Shown here piece by piece: positions 1 through 4,862 of a stretch of DNA of 8,465 nucleotides. Both the position numbers and the translations under genes were made by a program. Position 1 is the stretch's first letter. Every line of letters starts with the position of its first letter. The DNA lies in assembly GCA_019312685.1 (NCBI GenBank), contig JAFDCR010000121.1, positions 1-8,465 of the forward strand, given 5' to 3'. Under the pieces are notes generated by a model. It saw only the letters and a list, made by a program, of their open reading frames with translations, had not been told where the DNA came from and did no database searches. The DNA is from Deltaproteobacteria bacterium. GTDB taxonomy: Bacteria; Desulfobacterota; Desulfobulbia; Desulfobulbales; BM004.

Positions 1-241
1 AAGCAATGACCTTATTTCTGCTCCGGGCCAGTTCCAGAAGCAGATTTTCCTCTTTCCTGCGGAAGAGGTCCCAGCTCCCCCTGCCAACCATTTCAGTTAT
101 TGTTTCACCCTGCCTTTTTTCAATGGCACAGTCTGAATCGATGAAATCAAAACCAAGCAGGTCCGCAAGAATTCTGCCGATTGAAGTTTTGCCGGTTGCC
201 CGATAACCGGTTAAAATTACCTTTTCCTTTTGAAATTTCAT
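1..241 (-). CDS. aroK: Shikimate kinase, N-terminal part (cut by window edge)
   Basis: Shikimate kinase phosphorylates shikimate with ATP to shikimate 3-phosphate in the cytoplasmic chorismate pathway. Eighty codons are visible, reading leftward from ATG at 239-241. A P-loop GYRATGKT lies at residues 12-19. DFIDSD at 32-37 matches the family's Mg/shikimate-binding DxD, and F60-R61-x2-E64 after a Gly-rich turn matches the shikimate-binding arginine region. The distal part (lid, C-terminal helix) lies outside the window, so integrity cannot be judged. There is no Shine-Dalgarno before the ATG; instead a TTGACA/TTAAAT promoter sits so close that the message may be almost leaderless. The gene is divergent from rmuC. 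aroK and aroL cannot be told apart from this fragment; the symbol is by family. The family call is secure. Confidence 0.88.
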   Translation of the reverse strand, partial: MKFQKEKVILTGYRATGKTSIGRILADLLGFDFIDSDCAIEKRQGETITEMVGRGSWDLFRRKEENLLLELARSRNKVIA

Positions 242-250
242 AGAAAAACT

Positions 251-279
251 ATTTAAGTTGTTTTAGAGCAGGGTGTCAA
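251..279 (-). promoter_or_regulatory. Sigma-70 type promoter of shikimate kinase gene
   Basis: On the minus strand a perfect -35 TTGACA (complement of 274-279) is followed after 17 bp by TTAAAT (complement of 251-256). The predicted transcription start is about 243-245, only a few bases before the ATG at 241, which agrees with the lack of a ribosome binding site. An 18-bp spacing to TAAATA is an alternative. Confidence 0.55.
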
Positions 280-323
280 GCGAGGACTTGTTCTGATTCA
301 AACTCGATAAAAAGGAGCAATGC

Positions 324-1691
324 ATGAATGATGCAGTGGTGATATTGGCAGTAATAGCCGGGATTCTGGCCGGAATAACTTTGGGGTTGCTGTTGCTGTC
401 AGGAAAAAACAGACAGCTGCAGGAGTTGAAAGGTGATGTTAAGGCCTTGAAGGATGAAGGGGATCAGGCAAGGGATAAATTGGCAGCTGAGTCAGAGCGG
501 CGTGCTGTGGCCGAGGAGAAAAGTTCACGGATTCCGGTGCTTGAAGCTGATCTTGACAAGGTTATGCAAGAAAATTCTCTGCTGAAGGCCAAGCTGTCCG
601 AGTTGGATACTAGACTTGAAGATGAGCGCAGGAATGCAGCAGAGAAACTTGCCATGCTGCAGGAGGCCAGGGATCAGCTTAAAATTGAATTCCAGAATGT
701 GGCCAACAAGATATTTGAAGACAAAAGCCGGAAATTTACGGAGCAGAACAAGGAAAGTATTGAAAACGTAATAAAACCTATGCGGGAGCAGCTTTCAGAT
801 TTCAGGAAAAAAGTGGAGGATGTCTACGACAAGGAATCGAAAGACAGGGTTTCATTATTATCTGAAATAATCCACCTGAAAAAACTGAATGAAAGAATAA
901 GTGAAGATGCGGTTAACCTGACAAGTGCCCTCAAGGGGCAGAGCAAGACCCGCGGATCCTGGGGCGAGATGATTCTTGAAAGGGTTCTGGAGGAATCCGG
1001 TTTGCATAAAGGCAGGGAGTATGAAGTTCAGGTCATGTATGCCGGCGAGGAGGGACAGCGCCGCCATCCGGATGTCATTGTTCATCTGCCGGAGGGCAAG
1101 GATATTGTCATTGATTCGAAGGTATCCCTTACCGCCTATGAGAAATACTGCTCTGCAGATACGGATGAAAAACGCGAAAAACGACTGAAAGAGCATTTTG
1201 TTTCCATCAGGACCCATATAAAAACTCTGAGCGATAAACGTTACGAAGAGTTGGAGGGGATCAACACCCTTGATTTTGTTTTGATGTTTCTGCCCATTGA
1301 AGGTGCTTTCTGGACGGCAATTGAATTTGAGCAGGGATTATTCAATGAGGCGTTTGATAAAAATATCATGCTTGTCAGTCCTTCAACCCTGCTGGCAACT
1401 CTCCGCATCATTAATAATATCTGGCGCTATGAGGATCAGAACAAAAATGCCCTGCTCATAGCCAAAAAGGCGGGCGACCTATACGATAAATTCGTGGGAT
1501 TTGTCGAAGCGCTTGAAGATGTCGGACAGAAAATAGGCAAGGCCCAGGAGTCATACCGGACAGCCCGGAATCGCCTGTCCGAGGGCAGGGGCAATCTGGT
1601 GCGCCGCACTGAGGAACTGCGGCAGCTCGGGGTAAAGGCCCAGAAAGAACTGCCGGAGAGCCTGGTTGTGCAGTCCCTGGATGAATCCTGA
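324..1691 (+). CDS. rmuC: RmuC family DNA recombination protein
   Basis: RmuC proteins are membrane-anchored, coiled-coil proteins with a restriction-endonuclease-like domain; loss in E. coli raises inversion at short inverted repeats. The 455-residue product has one N-terminal membrane segment (about residues 4-26), a long charged coiled coil (about 28-200) and then the conserved RmuC domain. That domain opens with GSWGEMILERVLEESG (G211 onward) and holds HPDVIVHL (D250) and IDSKVSL (D264, K266), which fit a PD-(D/E)xK nuclease core. The assignment of catalytic residues is inference. The start is set by AAAGGAG (311-317), six bases before ATG 324; the ATGs at 320 and 328 are out of frame. 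The gene is divergent from shikimate kinase with an 82-bp gap, and I see no clear promoter for it there. The length is normal and nothing looks broken. Confidence 0.95.
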   Translation: MNDAVVILAVIAGILAGITLGLLLLSGKNRQLQELKGDVKALKDEGDQARDKLAAESERRAVAEEKSSRIPVLEADLDKVMQENSLLKAKLSELDTRLEDERRNAAEKLAMLQEARDQLKIEFQNVANKIFEDKSRKFTEQNKESIENVIKPMREQLSDFRKKVEDVYDKESKDRVSLLSEIIHLKKLNERISEDAVNLTSALKGQSKTRGSWGEMILERVLEESGLHKGREYEVQVMYAGEEGQRRHPDVIVHLPEGKDIVIDSKVSLTAYEKYCSADTDEKREKRLKEHFVSIRTHIKTLSDKRYEELEGINTLDFVLMFLPIEGAFWTAIEFEQGLFNEAFDKNIMLVSPSTLLATLRIINNIWRYEDQNKNALLIAKKAGDLYDKFVGFVEALEDVGQKIGKAQESYRTARNRLSEGRGNLVRRTEELRQLGVKAQKELPESLVVQSLDES

Positions 1692-1732
1692 ACACGCACA
1701 GCGAGTGCAGTCTTTATAGTTATAAGTCATTT

Positions 1733-1783
1733 TTACCCGGAATCTTAGCTTACCCCGGGTCTTTACTTACCCGGAGTCTTCGC
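1733..1783. repeat. Three-copy 17-bp imperfect tandem repeat
   Basis: Three contiguous 17-bp units are TTACCCGGAATCTTAGC (1733-1749), TTACCCCGGGTCTTTAC (1750-1766) and TTACCCGGAGTCTTCGC (1767-1783). A fourth copy starts (TTACC, 1784-1788) and decays. The TTACCC core and the TCTT at the same offset are kept while other positions vary. Confidence 0.8.
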
Positions 1784-1844
1784 TTACCTGCTGCAGAAAG
1801 TCTCAAGCCATAATGCGAAAGTCATTTAAATGGTTTTCGATTCC

Positions 1845-1859
1845 TGCCACAATGTGGTA
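1845..1859. promoter_or_regulatory. Candidate operator TGCCACA-N-TGTGGTA, copy 1
   Basis: Near-perfect dyad with core CCACA-A-TGTGG at 1847-1857. The same 15-mer, inverted and differing only at the central base, occurs at 2888-2902 before the convergent two-CW gene. I do not recognise the regulator. Confidence 0.5.
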
Positions 1860-1933
1860 GTTAACTTGTTAATTTCCTTGCAAACCTTCGATCAATATCC
1901 TTCAATTGCTGCAGAATATTCTTTATTTTTCAA

Positions 1934-1963
1934 GAGACTGATCTCACCCCTTTTATTGAGATC
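1934..1963. promoter_or_regulatory. Candidate enhancer site for a sigma-54 activator
   Basis: Overlapping dyads: GAGA-CTGA-TCTC (1934-1945) and GATCTCA (1940-1946) facing TGAGATC (1957-1963), with 17 bp between arm centres. The position is about 100-130 bp upstream of the predicted sigma-54 start, typical for activator binding. The activator's identity is not visible here. Confidence 0.45.
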
Positions 1964-2035
1964 TTTTATTCCTTAAATCAATAACTATTTGAATTTAAAG
2001 CAGATATACTGAAAGCAACTAGCCGGCACAGAAAA

Positions 2036-2051
2036 TGGCACGCTTCTTGGA
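2036..2051 (+). promoter_or_regulatory. Sigma-54 (-24/-12) promoter of ZraP-like gene
   Basis: TGGCACG at 2036-2042 is a perfect -24 element, followed after 4 bp by TTGGA (2047-2051) against consensus TTGCA/T. The GG-N10-GG spacing is correct with one departure at -12. The predicted start is near 2062, giving a leader of about 57 bases. Confidence 0.65.
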
Positions 2052-2118
2052 TTATTATATGCTGATTAGCTGATTTTATCTTATTAAAAATTAACGTATT
2101 AATTTGGAGGTTGTTTGA

Positions 2119-2508
2119 ATGAAAAAGTTTTTAGCAGCAGCAGCCCTGATCGGGGCAATCGGAATTACCGGAATTTCCATGGCCAGCCCGCAGAGTTATT
2201 ATGGTTGCGGCAACTACGGCGGACCCAGGGATTGCGATAACTTGGGTTATTCAGAAAACGAAAAAATTTCCTCTTTTTATGAGGAAACAAAGGAACTCAG
2301 AAGAGAGATTATTGTAAAGAGAAGTGAGCTTGATGCCCTGATGCGGCAGGACAATCCGGATGAAAAGAAAGTTGCCAAGCTTACCGGTGACATTTATGAC
2401 CTGAGAGCTGAGCTTGAGGAAAAGGCTGACAAAACATTTGAAGGCGGGACTGACTATGGTCGTGGACCGGGTTTCGGTTATTGCGGTGGTGGACGCCGCA
2501 CCTGGTAA
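2119..2508 (+). CDS. ZraP/Spy-like periplasmic metal- or stress-related protein
   Basis: The product is 129 residues. Residues 1-22 form a signal peptide (MKK, Ala/Ile-rich core, SMA before the likely cleavage), so it is periplasmic. The mature part has a short Tyr/Gly/Cys-rich head, a charged helical hairpin (about residues 48-110, E/K/R-rich with a DNPDEKKVAKLTGDIYDLRAEL segment) and a Gly-rich tail with one Cys. This is the layout of ZraP/CpxP/Spy-like proteins common in Desulfobacterota; the LTxxQ motif of Spy is not evident. E. coli ZraP is a zinc-linked periplasmic chaperone made from a ZraR/sigma-54 promoter, and the sigma-54 promoter here fits that model. GGAGG (2106-2110), eight bases before ATG, fixes the start. 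The family call is by architecture; zinc as the signal is inference. Confidence 0.75.
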   Translation: MKKFLAAAALIGAIGITGISMASPQSYYGCGNYGGPRDCDNLGYSENEKISSFYEETKELRREIIVKRSELDALMRQDNPDEKKVAKLTGDIYDLRAELEEKADKTFEGGTDYGRGPGFGYCGGGRRTW

Positions 2509-2528
2509 TACTTATAGGTCTTAGTAAT

Positions 2529-2565
2529 AAAAAAAGCGCTTCCGGTTTAAGGAAGCGCTTTTTTT
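2529..2565. terminator. Bidirectional rho-independent terminator
   Basis: AGCGCTTCC (2535-2543), a 7-base loop and GGAAGCGCT (2551-2559) form a perfect 9-bp stem. A T-run follows (2560-2565), and an A-run (2529-2535) supplies the T-run for the other strand. It serves the ZraP-like gene and the convergent two-CW gene, whose stop codon (2564-2566) overlaps its edge. Confidence 0.9.
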
Positions 2566-2806
2566 ATACCCCTTTCTCCAGTAGTACCTTTCGTGCATTT
2601 GCATCAAAATGAATACTGTTAAAAAATGGACACTCTTGACAGCTGGAATGTTTTGCTGCATTCATAGCCTGTACCAGGTCGCAAAAGGTGCCAACTACTT
2701 TAGCGCAACGCTGCCCGTTATCAGGATACGCAGGACAGACACCCAGTTGGTCTACTCTTTTTCCCCCTCTTTCACGACCGCATCTCATAAACTCCCAGCA
2801 ATTCAT
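2564..2806 (-). CDS. Two-CW domain-like small cysteine-rich protein
   Basis: An 80-residue protein opening with MNCWEFMRCGRE, an arrangement found in small proteins and at the N-termini of some signalling proteins in Desulfobacterota. The molecular function is unknown. It has seven cysteines: C3 and C9 around W4-E5, C24 in CPAYP, C34, C42 and a C-terminal C56-x2-C59 followed by PFF. The pattern suggests a metal (zinc or iron-sulfur) site; this is inference. It is likely cytoplasmic, with no signal peptide. The frame stays open upstream to about 2941, but that stretch is AT-rich and would need a TTG start; ATG at 2804-2806 puts the conserved CWE at the very N-terminus. No strong Shine-Dalgarno precedes it. 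It is convergent with the ZraP-like gene and shares its terminator. Confidence 0.78.
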   Translation of the reverse strand: MNCWEFMRCGRERGGKRVDQLGVCPAYPDNGQRCAKVVGTFCDLVQAMNAAKHSSCQECPFFNSIHFDANARKVLLEKGV

Positions 2807-2887
2807 TTTAATACTTAAATCTATATAATTTTTTTTATTAAGTCCCTTAAAACACCTTGTATTAGGTGAAAATACTGATCCAGAAGG

Positions 2888-2902
2888 TACCACAGTGTGG
2901 CA
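2888..2902. promoter_or_regulatory. Candidate operator TGCCACA-N-TGTGGTA, copy 2
   Basis: The plus strand reads TACCACAGTGTGGCA, a dyad with core CCACA-G-TGTGG at 2890-2900. Its reverse complement matches copy 1 (1845-1859) at 14 of 15 positions, differing only at the centre. It lies 82 bp upstream of the two-CW start codon. Confidence 0.5.
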
Positions 2903-2914
2903 TTCCAAAAAGTC

Positions 2915-2941
2915 TTTATAGGATAAAAAAATTTTTTGCAA
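2915..2941 (-). promoter_or_regulatory. Weak candidate promoter of two-CW gene
   Basis: On the minus strand, TTGCAA (complement of 2936-2941) and TATAAA (complement of 2915-2920) are 15 bp apart, shorter than ideal. If used, transcription would begin just before the 2888-2902 dyad, a classical repressor position. Confidence 0.25.
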
Positions 2942-3173
2942 TATTTTTTTAATTTTTCATTAAGAAAATTTTATTATGCCAGCTGTAATTTTCCGGGCAT
3001 TTTTATATTTTCCCTTTAACTCCAAATAAATAATTTACGCTTTAGTCATTGCATGGCTCTATGATTAATGTACATATTATTTATGTATTTATGCATAGCA
3101 AAAAAGCTGTTAACGAATTTATGAAAAAAAACTATCTGACAGTGAGGAGAGAAAAAAATTCAAAATGTAAATT

Positions 3174-3692
3174 TTACTTCAGGCCTATTTTTTTTAAAAA
3201 CTCCTTAACTCTTGCCATTGTCATAATGAACATTCTTGAGCCGGTCATAACAGCAAACACATCATCACCACTGCCGCAGAATCTGGCAAATTCAGGCCCG
3301 ATAACTGCTGCAGGTTCTTTTGCATCAGGTTTTTTATTCAAGGAGTCCACGTACATATCAAGGCGGTCATTAAGAATCTGGAAATAATTTATATCCTTGC
3401 CGGTCATAAGCTGGGTTGTCTCTGACAGAGTCCCTGAGAATTCATGAATCAGTCTCCAGAAAATTTCCGCAAGCTGATCCCGGTGAGGGGAGTTTTCCAG
3501 GAAGAAGGATATGGACCAGCCGGTACTGATAATCTTCAGAAGTTGGAGTTCATATTCTATTGCTTCAGGTTTGCATTCTGACTCTTTGGGAAGAAGTGCG
3601 GTTAATGATTTTATGTCTTCACGGTCAATAGCAAAGTTAAAGAGGTCATCTCCGGCAAGTTCTACATCTGATTTTTGCACCCTGCTATGCAT
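3174..3692 (-). CDS. Uncharacterised helical protein
   Basis: I do not recognise this family. The 172-residue product appears soluble and largely helical, with no signal peptide or long membrane segment. Notable stretches are an acidic N-terminal part, an aromatic segment around WSISFFLEN, and a conserved-looking C-terminal part with NYFQILNDRLDMYVDSL, then EPAAVIGPEFARFCGSGDD and a Met-rich helix ending in basic residues. The start is chosen at the second ATG (3690-3692): AAGGAG (complement of 3700-3705) is seven bases from it, but only one base from the ATG at 3696-3698. The stop lies in an AT-rich stretch without a clear terminator. Two TTGTCCCA direct repeats lie just upstream. No neighbour suggests a role. 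Confidence 0.75.
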   Translation of the reverse strand: MHSRVQKSDVELAGDDLFNFAIDREDIKSLTALLPKESECKPEAIEYELQLLKIISTGWSISFFLENSPHRDQLAEIFWRLIHEFSGTLSETTQLMTGKDINYFQILNDRLDMYVDSLNKKPDAKEPAAVIGPEFARFCGSGDDVFAVMTGSRMFIMTMARVKEFLKKIGLK

Positions 3693-3726
3693 ATACATAC
3701 TCCTTAATTCCTGCCAATATAGAGTT

Positions 3727-3751
3727 TTGTCCCAATTCCTTCATTGTCCCA
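3727..3751. repeat. Direct repeat TTGTCCCA, 17-bp period
   Basis: Exact 8-bp copies at 3727-3734 and 3744-3751, starts 17 bp apart, located 35-60 bp upstream of the minus-strand start at 3692. The placement fits an activator or repressor site for that gene. Confidence 0.45.
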
Positions 3752-3752
3752 C

Positions 3753-3781
3753 ATTACCTATTGTAAAAACAAAGATCAATG
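3753..3781 (-). promoter_or_regulatory. Possible sigma-70 promoter of 3174-3692 gene
   Basis: On the minus strand TTGATC is followed after 17 bp by TAATGT, a poor -10. It is the best pair seen upstream of the gene and would place the TTGTCCCA repeats at or just after the start site. Weak support. Confidence 0.25.
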
Positions 3782-4122
3782 CAGCTGATAGTCAAACTGA
3801 AAAAGGGGCTGGTTTTTTGTGGCAGCTTGGAGAGCCACAGAAAGACAAACACTGAGCATAACGGATAACAATTAGTGAGCAGAGACTATCCTTAAATGAA
3901 AGATGCAAAACGATTTGATGAAAATTATATGCTCTTCACCCCCTTTTTTATGACAGAATTTGGGGATTTAGACAAATTTTGTCAAATATTAGCGAAATAA
4001 CCGGATATTTCACTTTCAAGTAAAAAAACTGAAATGCAATTCATGCAAAATTACATTGTAATTATTTGTTATTTAAGAACAAAAGAGAAAAACATGAGGG
4101 TAAATTCATTCCACGGTTTGTT

Positions 4123-4138
4123 AGGCACGGTTATTGCA
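4123..4138 (+). promoter_or_regulatory. Sigma-54 (-24/-12) promoter of CxxC protein gene
   Basis: AGGCACG (4123-4129), four bases, then TTGCA (4134-4138): GG (4124-4125), N10, GC (4136-4137). This matches the consensus TGGCACG-N4-TTGCA at all but one position. The predicted start is near 4149, about 40 bases before the ATG. Dyads at 3971-3983 and 4049-4063 lie at activator distance. Confidence 0.7.
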
Positions 4139-4188
4139 GAAATAATATTAGGAAAGGGTAAATTATTAAGTGAAAATGGGATGAAAAA

Positions 4189-4608
4189 ATGGATGCAATA
4201 GACAAAGTCAGACTGATGGCCGATCTGCACAAGGACCATTGCTCCCTGAACCATGGACCGGACGTCGATATTACAAAAATACCGGCCGCAGATTATCTAG
4301 TGATACCCTTTGGGTATGAAGAAAAGTCAGGAGTTGAGGTCGCCGTACGAGAGTTGATCATTCCTGTTTGTTTTGAATGTGCCCTGGCTCTGAAGGGTGA
4401 GGAATGGACCCTGCTCTACTGCTTCGAATGCACCAACAACCATTGGGTGAATCGCGCACTGGCAAAAAACAATTATCGGCACCACATTCTCTGGCTCCGG
4501 GGCTGTCCAGACTGTACCAACAAATTCGGCGGATTATATTTCACTGATATTCCGACCTATGGCAGTGAAGCCGTCCTGGCTATAAATGAGATCAGGATTG
4601 CCGTGTAA
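4189..4608 (+). CDS. Unrecognised protein with three CxxC pairs
   Basis: I do not recognise this 139-residue family. It carries three CxxC pairs: CFEC (61-64), CFEC (78-81) and CPDC (106-109). A lone C18 sits between H17 and H22, and H85, H98 and H99 lie near the pairs. The spacing suggests one or two zinc-ribbon or rubredoxin-like metal knuckles; this is inference. No signal peptide or membrane segment is present, so a cytoplasmic location is likely. An in-frame TGA at 4171-4173 leaves ATG 4189 as the only upstream Met start. The ribosome binding site is weak (GGGA at 4178-4181). A near-consensus sigma-54 promoter precedes it and a strong terminator follows, so it forms a single-gene unit whose expression depends on an activator. 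Base use resembles neighbouring genes. Confidence 0.8.
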   Translation: MDAIDKVRLMADLHKDHCSLNHGPDVDITKIPAADYLVIPFGYEEKSGVEVAVRELIIPVCFECALALKGEEWTLLYCFECTNNHWVNRALAKNNYRHHILWLRGCPDCTNKFGGLYFTDIPTYGSEAVLAINEIRIAV

Positions 4609-4666
4609 TTTTGACCGGTATAAATACAATCTTTTCCATCTTTTTTTCCTTCTGGATTTAAAAGTT

Positions 4667-4696
4667 GCAGGCAAAGTCTTTGCCTGCTTTTTTTTT
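4667..4696 (+). terminator. Rho-independent terminator of CxxC protein gene
   Basis: GCAGGCAAA (4667-4675), loop GTC and TTTGCCTGC (4679-4687) form a perfect 9-bp stem followed by nine T (4688-4696). It lies about 60 bases past the stop codon. Confidence 0.92.
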
Positions 4697-4759
4697 AAAA
4701 AAAATCATCCAAAAGCGTCATGATAAAAGGGTTTATTGTCTATATGCAGTATTAACCTG

Positions 4760-4788
4760 TTGATTAAACAAGAATTTTTCTATATTCT
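4760..4788 (+). promoter_or_regulatory. Sigma-70 type promoter of cardiolipin synthase gene
   Basis: TTGATT (4760-4765), 17 bp, then TATTCT (4783-4788). The predicted start is near 4795, leaving a leader of roughly 68 bases that contains the inverted repeat TGAAAG-AAAAT-CTTTCA (4821-4837), a small possible hairpin before the ribosome binding site. Confidence 0.45.
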
Positions 4789-4862
4789 TCATATCCGTCA
4801 CACTTGTACCCTAAATACTTTGAAAGAAAATCTTTCAGCCGGTTAAGTGGAGCCAAAAGCAA

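Larger units (their letters stand above)
1692..2118. other. Intergenic regulatory region, rmuC to ZraP-like gene
   Basis: This 427-bp gap has no convincing gene. It contains, in order, a 17-bp tandem repeat (1733-1783), a TGCCACA-A-TGTGGTA dyad (1845-1859), a TTAAC-TT-GTTAA dyad (1861-1872), a GATCTCA/TGAGATC dyad (1940-1963) and a sigma-54 promoter (2036-2051). No classical terminator with a T-run is evident after rmuC; the 1844-1860 hairpin lacks one. Confidence 0.7.
2807..3173. other. AT-rich intergenic region upstream of two-CW gene
   Basis: This 367-bp gap lies between two minus-strand genes. It holds the second CCACA-N-TGTGG dyad (2888-2902) and a weak promoter candidate. Beyond about 2945 I see only low-complexity AT-rich sequence, with no good terminator for the 3174-3692 gene and no convincing ORF. 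Confidence 0.6.
3693..4188. other. Divergent intergenic region, 496 bp
   Basis: It separates the minus-strand 3174-3692 gene from the plus-strand CxxC gene. It contains TTGTCCCA direct repeats (3727-3751), a doubtful 34-codon ORF (3896-4000), dyads GACAAA-T-TTTGTC (3971-3983) and AATTAC-ATT-GTAATT (4049-4063), and a sigma-54 promoter (4123-4138). No longer gene is apparent on either strand. Confidence 0.65.

Noticed and set aside
2807..2941. N-terminal extension of the first two-CW protein by 45 residues
   Set aside because: It needs a TTG start, covers AT-rich sequence and the candidate operator, and family members begin at or near the CWE motif.
3049..3387. 112-codon plus-strand frame
   Set aside because: About two thirds is antisense to the better-supported 3174-3692 gene, and there is no ribosome binding site at its start.
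3779..3868. 29-codon ORF starting MQLIVKLKKG
   Set aside because: No ribosome binding site, unremarkable composition, and it overlaps the presumed promoter zone of the minus-strand gene.
3863..3873. GGATAACAATT resembling half of the lac operator
   Set aside because: The other half is not present with correct symmetry, no LacI-type gene is nearby, and an 11-base match in AT-rich sequence can be chance.
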